Part shown: positions 20,340 to 28,396 of the stretch, one piece after another
Position numbering within the stretch: the stretch's first letter is position 1
Layout: each line of letters starts with the position of its first letter
Source: Pseudomonas fuscovaginae SE-1
Lineage (GTDB): Bacteria > Pseudomonadota > Gammaproteobacteria > Pseudomonadales > Pseudomonadaceae
Length of the DNA stretch: 34,784 nucleotides
Assembly (NCBI RefSeq): GCF_000364705.1
Contig: NZ_AQOH01000098.1
Location: 1-34,784, forward strand
Direction of reading: 5' to 3'
Made by a program: the position numbers and the translations under genes
Notes under the pieces: generated by a model
Told to the model about the DNA's origin: nothing
The model's input: the letters and a program-made list of their open reading frames with translations, nothing else
The model's database searches: none

Positions 20340-20647
20340 TGGGCACCAACAAGATGCGCGAGCAGTTCGAGGCGAAATTCCCAGTGCCTGCCGGTGTTGC
20401 CTGGAAGGAAAGCATCGGGATGTACGAAGTGGTGGACATCTGGAAGCTGGATCAGGCGATCACTATCGGAAAGTACAACTGGCTTTGGGAGGGCTGGCAG
20501 GCCTCCCGCGAGGCCGTGGTGGTAGAGCCGGTCTGGCCTGACCACTACGACTACACCAACTCTGATGTCGCTGGGGCCGCAGTGCTCGACTGCCGTACTG
20601 CATTCCAGAAAGCCATGAAAGCCCAGGGCCTGAAGGTGGCGCCATGA
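20339..20647 (+). CDS. Hypothetical phage protein (102 aa)
   Basis: ATG 20339 has AGGAGG seven bases upstream and overlaps the loader gene stop. The protein has an N-terminal MREQFEAKF-type segment and a Trp-rich LWEGWQASREAVV block. This resembles the C-terminal domain of the 440-residue protein at 2735. A short C-terminal helix (CRTAFQKAMKAQGLK) follows. Such accessory proteins are common in temperate phages and of unknown role. Confidence 0.72.
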   Translation: MGTNKMREQFEAKFPVPAGVAWKESIGMYEVVDIWKLDQAITIGKYNWLWEGWQASREAVVVEPVWPDHYDYTNSDVAGAAVLDCRTAFQKAMKAQGLKVAP

Positions 20648-21066
20648 CCGAAGTCCATCGTTACAACGTAGTCAAGATGCTTTCCGAGGGCGGCAACCGG
20701 ATCAGCTACGACCCGCACGGACCCGAGGTGGTAATGGCGGAAGCCTATGACCAGCTCAAGGTCGAGAACGAGGCACTGCGTGCTATGGCCGGCGAGATAT
20801 ACCAGGTTCTGGGTTCTCTCGATGCACCAGAGAACGCCCTAGATCAGGTGAGCGCAGCGGCAAATGGGCTGCGCCTGCCGCATAAGACTGTGTTGCCGTT
20901 CCTCCCTGATGAGCATGAGGCCCTGCGGAAGGATGCGGAGCGATACCGTGGGGTTCGGCGTGCAGCCAACCGTCAGGGCTTCACTGATGAGCAGTTCGAC
21001 CAGCAGACCGACACCCGGATTGCGAGCTTTGATGCGGCCATGGCCAAGGAGGCATCCCATGGCTGA
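20644..21066 (+). CDS. Hypothetical phage protein (140 aa)
   Basis: ATG 20644 overlaps the upstream stop. The product contains a helical, coiled-coil-like region (YDQLKVENEALRAMAGEIYQ) and a terminal DAERYRGVRRAA segment. Both are seen in phage accessory proteins of the Ea8.5/DUF551 neighbourhood type, though no domain can be named confidently. It overlaps the next gene by 8 bases. Confidence 0.7.
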   Translation: MTEVHRYNVVKMLSEGGNRISYDPHGPEVVMAEAYDQLKVENEALRAMAGEIYQVLGSLDAPENALDQVSAAANGLRLPHKTVLPFLPDEHEALRKDAERYRGVRRAANRQGFTDEQFDQQTDTRIASFDAAMAKEASHG

Positions 21067-21313
21067 TCTCAACTCGATGTCGCCTACGGCGCGGTCGGCG
21101 GCCATGCGCGGCGGAATGGATGGCTGGGGTCATGTCGGCGGCCTGCCTGGCCAGATTCGGTACCACGAGCCGGTCGACGCGAAGTCGCGCCGCCGCTGCG
21201 GCTGTGGTTGCCGCCGGCGCGCCACCCATCGAGGCATGGCCAATGGCGTGTGCCTGGTCGTGGGCTGCGACCTGTCGATGCGCCGTTGGTTGAAGGAGGC
21301 GAACCATGGCTGA
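21059..21313 (+). CDS. Cys/Arg-rich small protein (84 aa)
   Basis: ATG 21059 overlaps the preceding stop and the stop at 21313 overlaps the next ATG. The middle of the protein has a compact Cys-Arg cluster (RRRCGCGCRRRATHRG) and later VCLVVGCDLSMRRW. This suggests a small zinc-binding, nucleic-acid-contacting protein. It has no named family. Confidence 0.65.
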   Translation: MADLNSMSPTARSAAMRGGMDGWGHVGGLPGQIRYHEPVDAKSRRRCGCGCRRRATHRGMANGVCLVVGCDLSMRRWLKEANHG

Positions 21314-21893
21314 TCTCGCCCTTATCCGCACCGCCCAGGGTCTCGTTCCTGCCACCGAGGCCGACCGCGAAGCCATCCAGACCTGGAAGACCGGTCAGGT
21401 CATCCATGGCAAGTTCACCAAGATGCGCAACGCCCGTTTCCACGGGAAGTTCTTCGCCATGCTGGATCTTGCCTGGGACTACTGGGAGCCGGTCGGCGGC
21501 CTGATCCCGCGCCAGGAGCTGCGGGGCATTCGAGGGCTGGCGAAATTCTTCGAGGAAGCCAGCGGCAAGCCCGGGCAACTCTCGCATGCAGTGGAGGCCT
21601 ACATCGCGCAGCTTGAGAAGGACCGCGCCGAAAGATTCCCGGCCGTGGACAAGTCCCGCGAAGCATTCCGCGACTGGATCACAATCGAGGCCGGCCACTA
21701 CCACCTGGTGCAGACCCCTGACGGTATCCGCAAAGAGCGCAAATCGATCTCCTGGGCATCCATGGATGATACCGAGTTCGAGCCGCTGTATCGCGACGTC
21801 TTCAACGCCTGCTGGCGTTTGGTTCTTTCGGCTCACTTCGAAAGCGAGGAGGCGGCTCTGGCCGCCGCGGACATGATTGGGAGTTTCGCATGA
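21306..21893 (+). CDS. DUF1367 family protein
   Basis: This is a 195-residue protein with the DUF1367 pattern. It has GKFTKMRNARFHGKFFAMLD near residue 35, then WEPVGG, later WITIEAGHYH and SISWASMDDTEFEPLYRDVF. The family occurs next to NinB/NinG genes in lambdoid phages and is of unknown biochemical function. Start ATG 21306 has GGAGG upstream. Overlaps on both sides place it in the ninR-like cluster. Confidence 0.88.
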   Translation: MADLALIRTAQGLVPATEADREAIQTWKTGQVIHGKFTKMRNARFHGKFFAMLDLAWDYWEPVGGLIPRQELRGIRGLAKFFEEASGKPGQLSHAVEAYIAQLEKDRAERFPAVDKSREAFRDWITIEAGHYHLVQTPDGIRKERKSISWASMDDTEFEPLYRDVFNACWRLVLSAHFESEEAALAAADMIGSFA

Positions 21894-22480
21894 TCGCCAA
21901 GCCACGACGCCCGAAGAAGTGCAAAAACCAATCCTGCGGGGAATCGTTCGTTCCTCAGCGCCTCGGCCAGGCGGTATGCAGCCCCAAGTGTGCACTTGCG
22001 ACGGTCGACACGAACAAGGAGAAGGCCAGGAAGTCGTTGGCTCAGGTTGAGCGCAGGGAGATCAGGGCCAGGAAGGAGAAGCTGAAGTCTCGCAGCGACC
22101 ACATGCGCGAAGCCCAGCAGGCGTTCAACGAGTACATCCGCACTCGTGACCAGGTCGCCGGCCACCTATGTATTTCCAGTGGCAAGCCACTCGATTGGAG
22201 CGGGAATGCAGTGGATGCCGGCCATTATCGAAGCGTCGGCTCTGCACCGCACCTGCGGTTCGATGAGCGCAACTGCCACGCACAAAGCAAGCAGGACAAC
22301 CGATTCCTATCGGGCAATGCCGTTGACTACCGGATCGGCCTGATAGCTCGCATCGGCCTGACAGCAGTTGAAGCGCTTGAGGCTGACCAGAGCGTGCGCA
22401 AGTACACCGTCGACGACCTGAAGGCGATCAAGGCCGCTTACCGGGCCAAGACCAGAGAACTCAAGAGGGCTGCAGCATGA
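21890..22480 (+). CDS. ninG: NinG recombination protein
   Basis: This 196-residue protein is related to lambda NinG (Rap), a structure-specific nuclease acting on recombination intermediates. An N-terminal zinc cluster is visible (CKNQSCGESF, then VCSPKC). A Lys/Arg-rich helix follows, then the family core CISSGKPL, AVDAGHYRSVGSAPHLRFDE and NCHAQSKQDN. Its stop overlaps the next gene (ATGA). Confidence 0.9.
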   Translation: MIAKPRRPKKCKNQSCGESFVPQRLGQAVCSPKCALATVDTNKEKARKSLAQVERREIRARKEKLKSRSDHMREAQQAFNEYIRTRDQVAGHLCISSGKPLDWSGNAVDAGHYRSVGSAPHLRFDERNCHAQSKQDNRFLSGNAVDYRIGLIARIGLTAVEALEADQSVRKYTVDDLKAIKAAYRAKTRELKRAAA

Positions 22481-23070
22481 TGAAACTTAACTCGGCACGC
22501 TTGGCCTGGCACGATGCCTACTACACAGCCCGGGACAGCCAGGGCGCAGTCATGCAGGAGATGGGCTTACTCGGCTGCATGGTACAGCGCACAGAACGCG
22601 GTAAGACTGCCACTCATGCGGCGCACCAGGCGCTTGCAGGCCGGGTGCAGCAGGCCGTCGACACGCTGCCTGCCCACCTGAAGGCGTTCGGCAACCACAT
22701 GTACAGTCCGCTGGCCACCGATGACGACCGCGAGGAAGCAGAGGAGGCCCTATTCAGGACTGCCTACGCCATGGGCCAGCGCATGTACGCGAAGAAGTTC
22801 GAGAAGGCCAAGCACGTAGCCCGGGGCGTTCTCTACCGGTACCGTCGGATGCACCAGGGCGGGCAGAGCGAAGGAGTGGACCCATGCCCGACACCTGAAG
22901 CATTCCGCGGCTGGCTGATGCACTGGTTCGGCTTCGAGCTCGACTCCAGGAACTGGGAGCGCGAATGGGGTGAGTTCGTGCAGTGCTGTTTCGATTCATG
23001 CAACGACCTGGACAAAGCCGCTTTGGTGCCTGTCTCTTCGGCGATAAAAATAATGAAAAGTGCTGCTTGA
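22477..23070 (+). CDS. Probable Q-type late antiterminator
   Basis: This is a 197-residue protein rich in helices, with a basic middle (MYAKKFEKAKHVARGVLYRY) and paired Cys near the end (QCCFDSC). It occupies the place of Q in lambdoid phages: directly after ninG, last gene of the early rightward operon, and followed by tandem terminators and lysis genes. Sequence similarity to Q could not be shown by eye, so the function is inferred from position. Confidence 0.6.
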   Translation: MMKLNSARLAWHDAYYTARDSQGAVMQEMGLLGCMVQRTERGKTATHAAHQALAGRVQQAVDTLPAHLKAFGNHMYSPLATDDDREEAEEALFRTAYAMGQRMYAKKFEKAKHVARGVLYRYRRMHQGGQSEGVDPCPTPEAFRGWLMHWFGFELDSRNWEREWGEFVQCCFDSCNDLDKAALVPVSSAIKIMKSAA

Positions 23071-23141
23071 CGACAAATGTGCGCCTGAGGCAAGCTTTCT
23101 CCCATCGTGACAATTTTGCCTCCGGCAAACATCAAATTCAG

Positions 23142-23166
23142 AACCCGGCCACCGCGCCGGGTTTTT
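23142..23166 (+). terminator. Intrinsic terminator 1 before lysis genes (tR'-like)
   Basis: AACCCGGC (23142-23149) pairs with GCCGGGTT (23156-23163) and runs into five T. It lies downstream of the Q-like gene, where a late leader transcript would be stopped in the absence of antitermination. Confidence 0.75.
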
Positions 23167-23222
23167 CGTTTTCAGGGCCTCATAAGTCCCTCAGATCCAT
23201 CAGCGCTCCTTCGTGCGCCTTT

Positions 23223-23246
23223 GCCCGCTCAAGCCGGGCTTTTTTA
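23223..23246 (+). terminator. Intrinsic terminator 2 before lysis genes
   Basis: GCCCG (23223-23227) pairs with CGGGC (23235-23239), followed by a run of Ts to 23246. It is the second terminator in 100 bases and ends 14 bases before the first lysis-region gene. Confidence 0.7.
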
Positions 23247-23259
23247 TTCTTGGTGCCCT

Positions 23260-23577
23260 ATGACAGAAGTATCGCGCATTGCAGATAGCACCGCGTTCAA
23301 GGTCGCCGTGCCGATCCTGCAAACGGTTCTGTCGGCCGCTGCCATAGGTGCATTCGCCTATGTGGTTAACTCGCTAGGATCTCTTCAGATACAGCTCGCC
23401 TCATACCAAACGAATCAGGCCCTGATCGGGCAGAGGGTTGAGTCCTTGGAGCGGGCAAGGGAGTCGACAGACAAATTCGTCGATTCCCTCCGGATCACCA
23501 CACAGCGCCAAGAGTTTCAGATCAACCAGATAGGTGAGAGCCTGCGCGAACTGGCCAAGAGCGGACGACCAAGATGA
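23260..23577 (+). CDS. Membrane-anchored coiled-coil protein, possible inner-membrane spanin
   Basis: This 105-residue protein has one membrane helix (residues about 14-36, VAVPILQTVLSAAAIGAFAY). A long predicted coiled coil follows (50-100, QRVESLERARESTDKF region). That is the topology of an i-spanin (Rz): N-in helix with a periplasmic coiled coil. Its stop overlaps the ATG of a lipoprotein gene, as in Rz/Rz1 pairs. A holin-like role is the alternative. No good ribosome site is visible before ATG 23260. Confidence 0.68.
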   Translation: MTEVSRIADSTAFKVAVPILQTVLSAAAIGAFAYVVNSLGSLQIQLASYQTNQALIGQRVESLERARESTDKFVDSLRITTQRQEFQINQIGESLRELAKSGRPR

Positions 23578-23807
23578 AGACCGTGCTGATCGTGATTTTC
23601 CTGATTGCAGGGTGCACGAACAGGCCAACATCTCCGTCGAGTATCACGTTCGCGCCATCAGGCCTGGCGGCAACGAGCTGCATTCCGACCGAGCGCCTTA
23701 CTCGACAGCTGAGAGAGGCCCTCAAGAGTCGCGCTGAATGGAAGCGCTACGCCGAGATCCTGGAAAAACTACCTGCAGCGAAGGCGCACCATGACCCTTA
23801 TCCCTGA
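23574..23807 (+). CDS. Small lipoprotein, possible outer-membrane spanin
   Basis: This 77-residue protein has a lipoprotein signal (MKTVLIVIFLIAGC, lipobox ending at Cys14). A short Ser/Pro-containing mature part (NRPTSPSSITFAPSG) and a terminal helix follow. Position after a membrane-anchored coiled-coil gene, and the small size, suggest an o-spanin (Rz1-like) that would fuse inner and outer membranes at the end of lysis. Family membership is inferred. Confidence 0.68.
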   Translation: MKTVLIVIFLIAGCTNRPTSPSSITFAPSGLAATSCIPTERLTRQLREALKSRAEWKRYAEILEKLPAAKAHHDPYP

Positions 23808-24024
23808 ATGGCGAAAGTTCTGGCGCATGACCAGCGTTCAACTGGCAATCATCGGTGTTGCCCTCAACGCGGCTGCCGCTGGCTGGTCCGCCTTCCAGGG
23901 CGCTGTAGATCCGCTGATCTTCGCATCGGTGAACATGATCCTCGGTATCGGGGTGGCAGTGTTCCGGGTGATCCAGCAGCCGGAGCTGCGAGTTGACGAT
24001 AAGCCTGACGAGCCAAGTAATTAA
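23791..24024 (+). CDS. Holin
   Basis: This 77-residue protein has two membrane helices (about 16-34 and 41-60). A short basic/aromatic N-terminus (IPEWRKFWRMTS) and an acidic tail flank them. The pattern matches small class II-type holins of Pseudomonas phages. It would make the inner-membrane lesion for lysis. It overlaps the lipoprotein gene by 17 bases. No endolysin gene lies beside it. Confidence 0.78.
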   Translation: MTLIPEWRKFWRMTSVQLAIIGVALNAAAAGWSAFQGAVDPLIFASVNMILGIGVAVFRVIQQPELRVDDKPDEPSN

Positions 24025-24026
24025 TC

Positions 24027-24061
24027 GCGCCACAAATTGACCATGCGTCATTTCGTGGCGC
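24027..24061. repeat. 15-bp inverted repeat with GCGCCAC/GTGGCGC ends
   Basis: Arms 24027-24041 and 24047-24061 pair at 13 of 15 positions with a 5-base loop. The hairpin fills the gap between the holin and metallopeptidase genes. No T-run follows. Its outer arms match those of the repeat at 16277-16312. Confidence 0.6.
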
Positions 24062-24071
24062 CGGAGTATGC

Positions 24072-24680
24072 ATGAGCAGGCCAATGCCACCGACTGAACT
24101 GCTCGAGCATCTGTTCCTGACGCTACGGCCTGCCCCGGATGTGTGGGGGTGGATCAGAGCTGAGGTGTTAGCCGATACCGGAAGCCTGCACAACCCTGAC
24201 CATGCTCATCTGCTGGATGCGAGCGTCGGAGTCCTATGGGCTTCGTCAGTCTTCGCCAAGCAGGGTCGCACGGTGCTGGGTCAGGCCGAGCAAGTGATGT
24301 TCCGTGCTGGCGGCTGGCAGAAGGCTCGACAAGAGCAGCAGATGCGGGAGTGGTTCGGCGAGGAGCCGGATTACCTCATTACCTTGGCTGCTGACTACTG
24401 CGACCAGTGTTCCGACGCCGAGTTCTGCGCATTGGTCGAGCATGAGCTTTACCACATCGCCCAGGCTACTGATGAGTACGGCGCACCAAAGTTCAAACAG
24501 GACGGCTTGCCAAAGCTCTACCTGCGCGGACACGACGTCGAAGAGTTTGTCGGCGTGGTCCGTCGCTATGGTGCGAGCAACGACGTACAGCAGCTCATCA
24601 ATGCTGCGAGCAGGCTGCCTGAGGTGGCCAACATCAACATTTCGAGGGCCTGTGGCACATGCCAGCTTAAGCTGGCATGA
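24072..24680 (+). CDS. Putative phage metallopeptidase
   Basis: This 202-residue protein has a zincin HExxH motif at 124-128 (VEHELYHIAQ) and a candidate third ligand in GHDVEEF (near 153-157). It matches the phage metallopeptidase family found between lysis genes and terminase in proteobacterial prophages. The substrate is unknown. Four Cys (110, 113, 119 and the terminal CGTC) are present. Start is ATG 24072, directly after the inverted repeat. Confidence 0.82.
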   Translation: MSRPMPPTELLEHLFLTLRPAPDVWGWIRAEVLADTGSLHNPDHAHLLDASVGVLWASSVFAKQGRTVLGQAEQVMFRAGGWQKARQEQQMREWFGEEPDYLITLAADYCDQCSDAEFCALVEHELYHIAQATDEYGAPKFKQDGLPKLYLRGHDVEEFVGVVRRYGASNDVQQLINAASRLPEVANINISRACGTCQLKLA

Positions 24681-24712
24681 AGTTTGACGGGCGCCTGACG
24701 GAACAAACCAAC

Positions 24713-25186
24713 ATGGCAACCCTGAACAACGAAGTGAAGGCGTTCATCGTTCAGGCCTTGGCCTGCTTCGATACGCCGTCACAGGTGGCCGAGTCAGTCA
24801 AACAGGAATTCGGGCTGGTGGTCACCCGCCAGTCAGTCGAGGCCTACGACCCCACCAAAAGGGCGTCGCGAAACCTGGCAGCCCGCTGGGTGACTCTGTT
24901 CGAGGACACCCGCAAGCGCTTTCGGGAAGACTCGGCAGAAATCCCGATCGCCAACCGATCCTATCGCCTCCGAATGCTTGATCGCATGGCTTCTCGCGCC
25001 GAGAGCATGAAGAACATGGCCCTCGCTGCGCAGCTCCTGGAGCAGGCCGCGAAAGAGTCAGGCGGGGCATACACCAACAAGCAGCAGGTTGACCTGAGAT
25101 CCTCGGATGGATCGATGACGCCAAAGGCGACTCAGAACGTTGACCAAGCACTGGTGTCCGCGCTGGTAGATAAGCTGGTGGACTGA
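24713..25186 (+). CDS. DUF2280 protein, terminase small-subunit-like
   Basis: The start is placed at ATG 24713, because the family begins with MATL-x-x-EVKAFIVQALACF; an upstream ATG adds 12 unrelated codons. The 157-residue protein has an N-terminal helix-turn-helix-like region (DTPSQVAESVKQEFG, then VTRQSVEAYDPTK). DUF2280 proteins precede the large terminase in many phages and probably recognise the packaging site. It overlaps the terminase start (TGATG). Confidence 0.85.
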   Translation: MATLNNEVKAFIVQALACFDTPSQVAESVKQEFGLVVTRQSVEAYDPTKRASRNLAARWVTLFEDTRKRFREDSAEIPIANRSYRLRMLDRMASRAESMKNMALAAQLLEQAAKESGGAYTNKQQVDLRSSDGSMTPKATQNVDQALVSALVDKLVD

Positions 25187-26733
25187 TGGCTATCAAACCT
25201 ATCGAGTGGGACGCGCTGAGCCACGCTGAGCGCTCCGCCTTGATAGCAGCTGGCGAGCACAGCCCGCTGGCGTTCACGTCACTGTGGTTCAACATCACCC
25301 AGGGCGACAGCTTCCGTACCAACTGGCACCACCACTATTTCGACTACGCCGCCCGCAAGATGCTTGCCGGTGAGGCGCAGAACATCATCGTGAATATCCC
25401 GCCAGGTGGCACCAAGACCGAGTTCTGGTCTGTCCACCTGCCGGTCTACACCATGGTGAAGCACCGCCGGGTGCGCATCCTCAATACCAGCTACTCGAAG
25501 AACCTGGTCGACGAGAACAGCGAGCGTAGCCGCGCCCTGGTCAAGTCCTCGGAGTTCCGCGAGTTCTACCCCTTCGACATCGAGAAGGACAAGGTAGACG
25601 ACTGGACGCTTGCCATGGATGGCAAACGCGTACACCAGCTGTTCAGCCGTTCCAGTGGCGGCCAGATCACTGGTGTTCGTGGCGGCTACATGGGCGACGG
25701 CTACACCGGTCACATCCAGGCGGATGACTGGGACAAGATCGACGACCTGTTCAGCGAGGCGAAGCGGCGCAAGTCGCACACGCGCCTGGTGAACACCCTG
25801 CGCAGTCGAAAGGCGCACAGCGGCACGCCGTTCGTTGCCATCCAGCAGCGTGGGCACGTCGACGATTCGACGGCTTTCCTGCTGTCCGGCGGCATGGGTC
25901 TGAAGATCGACCTGCATATCAAGATTCCTGCCCTGGTAAACCAGGAGTACATCGACAGCCTGCCCGATGGCATCCGTGAGCGCTGCATCAAGAGCGTGTG
26001 CGGATCTGAGCAGGTTGACGGCTACTGGTCCTACTGGCCAGCCAAGGAAAGCGTTCATGACCTGATCGCGCTCCGCACGGCTCACCCGTACACGTTCAGC
26101 AGCCAGTACATGCAGGATCCCGACACGCTCGACGGCGGGATATTCTCTGCAGATGACTTCCTCTACTACGGGAGCGAGGAAGGCGCCGATCTGCCGGTGC
26201 CGGACAAGTTCGACTACCGCTTCGTCACCGCCGACACCGCACAAAAGACCAACACCTGGAACGACTGGACTGTGTTCGCGGAGTGGGGCGTGGCCGAGGG
26301 GCGCATCTACCGCCTGGGCCTGAAGCGAGGCCGGATGGATGCCAAGACCCTGCGCCGGGAGTTCGAGGCGTTCGTCAAAGGCTGCTGGGCCAAGAACGGA
26401 AAGCAGAACGGCATCCTGCGAAAGGTCTACGTCGAGGACAAGTCCAGCGGCACAGGGTTGATCCAGGAGATGGAGAAGCGCCTTCCGCTCAAGGTGACGC
26501 CTGTCCCGCGAGAGCGCGACAAGCTGACCCGCGCGCTCGACGTGCAGGGGTTCCATGCTGCCAAACTGGTGTGCCTGCCATACGGCGATGACCAGAACTA
26601 CGAATTCGTCTGCGAGGTTGCATCGTTCACCGCTGACGACAGCCACAAGCACGACGATCAGACCGACGTGATGATCGACGCCCTGTCCGAGGTATTCATC
26701 AAGGGCAAGCGCTCGATCAGAGACCTCCTATGA
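25186..26733 (+). CDS. terL: Terminase large subunit
   Basis: This 515-residue packaging motor has an ATPase N-terminal half and a nuclease C-terminal half. The Walker A-like loop is deviant, PPGGTKTE (72-79), after the strand NIIVN. A candidate Walker B is HIQADDWDK. The RNase H-like nuclease shows VTADTAQKTN, VEDKSSG and HDDQTDVMIDAL as the acidic clusters. Length and order are those of myophage-type terminases. It would cut concatemeric DNA and pump it through the portal encoded next. Confidence 0.93.
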   Translation: MAIKPIEWDALSHAERSALIAAGEHSPLAFTSLWFNITQGDSFRTNWHHHYFDYAARKMLAGEAQNIIVNIPPGGTKTEFWSVHLPVYTMVKHRRVRILNTSYSKNLVDENSERSRALVKSSEFREFYPFDIEKDKVDDWTLAMDGKRVHQLFSRSSGGQITGVRGGYMGDGYTGHIQADDWDKIDDLFSEAKRRKSHTRLVNTLRSRKAHSGTPFVAIQQRGHVDDSTAFLLSGGMGLKIDLHIKIPALVNQEYIDSLPDGIRERCIKSVCGSEQVDGYWSYWPAKESVHDLIALRTAHPYTFSSQYMQDPDTLDGGIFSADDFLYYGSEEGADLPVPDKFDYRFVTADTAQKTNTWNDWTVFAEWGVAEGRIYRLGLKRGRMDAKTLRREFEAFVKGCWAKNGKQNGILRKVYVEDKSSGTGLIQEMEKRLPLKVTPVPRERDKLTRALDVQGFHAAKLVCLPYGDDQNYEFVCEVASFTADDSHKHDDQTDVMIDALSEVFIKGKRSIRDLL

Positions 26734-26748
26734 CCCATTGGTGATTAC

Positions 26749-28131
26749 ATGAGTAAGAAGGGCATCATGCCGGCCGACAAGGACCTGGGCAAAGCCCTCA
26801 CCAAGGCGGCCAGGAAGTATAAGCAATCGGTCAGGTCGTCGAGTGACGGCCTAGTAAACGTCGTGTCCGGCCTTGGCACCGGAAAGGCCAAGCGTTCGCA
26901 CAACCAGTTCCAGTACGCCTTTCTGAACGACTTCCAGCAGCTCGACGCAGCGTACCAGACCAGTTGGCTTGCTCGGGCAATCGTGGACTACCCGGCTGAG
27001 GACATGACCCGCGAGTGGCGCACCCTCAAGTGCGACGATGCGGACGTAATCCGAGCCGAGGAGGATCGCCTTCAGCTGCCGGCAATGGTGAGTGAGGCCA
27101 CAAGCTGGGCTCGCCTGTACGGTGGCGCTGGCATCCTCATGCTGACCAATCAGGACCTGACCAAGCCGCTCAATCCGGAGAAGATCAAGAAGGGCGACCT
27201 GTACCGCCTGCTAGTGATCGATCGCTTCGACATGACTGCGATGGATCTGAATCAGACCAACATCCTGGCCGCGAACTACCTGCAGCCTGAGTTCTACACC
27301 ATCGCTGCAGGCGCCCAGCAGATCCACTGGACGCACTTCGCCAGGTTCGCAGGGGCCAAGCTGCCGCGCCGTCAGCGTGCGCAGACTCAGGGCTGGGGTG
27401 ACTCAGAGCTGCGCAAGTGTCTCGACGACGTGATGGACATGGTCGCCAGCAAAGACGGCATCGCCGAGCTGATGCAGGAAGCGAACGTCGACATCATCAA
27501 GCGTGTCGGCCTGTCAGATGAGCTGGCCAGCGATCAGGACGACGCCATCACGAAGCGTTACGCCCTGTTCAGCATGATGAAGTCGTCGATCAATCTGGCG
27601 CTGCTGGATGACGAAGAGACATACGACCGGAAAACTCTGGACCTGTCTGGCGTTGCGCCAGTTCTCGACCTGCTCATGACCTGGATCAGCGGCGCCGCCG
27701 GCATACCTGTCACGCGCCTGTTCGGCGAATCAGCCAAGGGCCTTGGCAATACCGGTGAAGGCGACGATACCAACTACCACAACCAGCTTTCCTCGAAGCG
27801 CCTGACTCAGATTGACCCTGGCCTTCGCCAGCTTGACGAGGTGATGGTGCGCTCGGCGACCGGGCGATGGATCGACGATTTCAACTACACCTGGAACCCA
27901 TTCAAGCAGCCTGACCTGGTGCAGATTGCTCAGGCCAATAAGGCCAATGCCGAGACGGACATTGCCTACAAGGATGCCGGCGTGATCACCACCAGCCAAA
28001 TTCAGCGCAAGCTGCAAGCCGCCGAGCTCTACCAGTTCGACGACGAGAAGATCGAGGCGCTGGAGGCTGATGAAGACCTGACCATGTTCAATGACCCGGT
28101 GGATGACCCGGACAACAAAGGTGATGAGTGA
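26749..28131 (+). CDS. Portal protein (DUF1073)
   Basis: This 460-residue protein has the DUF1073 portal signature. It includes YQTSWLARAIVDYPAEDMTR, then SWARLYGGAGILML, and GIPVTRLFGESAKGLGNTGE followed by GDDTNYHN. It forms the dodecameric ring at the capsid vertex and joins terminase to head. It follows terL by 15 bases. An acidic tail ends the protein. Confidence 0.92.
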   Translation: MSKKGIMPADKDLGKALTKAARKYKQSVRSSSDGLVNVVSGLGTGKAKRSHNQFQYAFLNDFQQLDAAYQTSWLARAIVDYPAEDMTREWRTLKCDDADVIRAEEDRLQLPAMVSEATSWARLYGGAGILMLTNQDLTKPLNPEKIKKGDLYRLLVIDRFDMTAMDLNQTNILAANYLQPEFYTIAAGAQQIHWTHFARFAGAKLPRRQRAQTQGWGDSELRKCLDDVMDMVASKDGIAELMQEANVDIIKRVGLSDELASDQDDAITKRYALFSMMKSSINLALLDDEETYDRKTLDLSGVAPVLDLLMTWISGAAGIPVTRLFGESAKGLGNTGEGDDTNYHNQLSSKRLTQIDPGLRQLDEVMVRSATGRWIDDFNYTWNPFKQPDLVQIAQANKANAETDIAYKDAGVITTSQIQRKLQAAELYQFDDEKIEALEADEDLTMFNDPVDDPDNKGDE

Positions 28132-28382
28132 TGAAGGTATTCAGCCGAGCTCCTGACGGGACAACTCATGTCCGCCTCTGGCATGCGCCATACAACGGCG
28201 GCTGGGTGTGGCTCGACAAGAAGCAGTGGAAGCGCTTTTCATGTGGCTGGCACAAACCAACCCTCTGGTGGTGCTTCGGCGGCTTCTGCGGTCGCCTAAC
28301 GCTTCAATCGGTGCCGTGGGGTAAAGATCCTGGCGCCGCCGCTCGCCAGACGGTAGCAGACGCCGTCAAGCAGGCGAGTTGA
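28131..28382 (+). CDS. Small Trp/Cys-rich hypothetical protein (83 aa)
   Basis: ATG 28131 overlaps the portal stop (TGATG). The peptide is rich in Trp and basic residues in the middle (GGWVWLDKKQWKRFSCGWHK, then PTLWWCFGGFCG). It has no signal peptide or named domain. It is inserted between portal and head-morphogenesis genes, so a minor head role or a passenger gene are both possible. Confidence 0.62.
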   Translation: MKVFSRAPDGTTHVRLWHAPYNGGWVWLDKKQWKRFSCGWHKPTLWWCFGGFCGRLTLQSVPWGKDPGAAARQTVADAVKQAS

Positions 28383-28396
28383 AGAGGCTGTGACCC

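Noticed and set aside
25279..26652. A 457-codon frame on the minus strand
   Set aside because: It is antisense to the whole terminase large subunit gene, lacks a ribosome site and has shadow-like composition.
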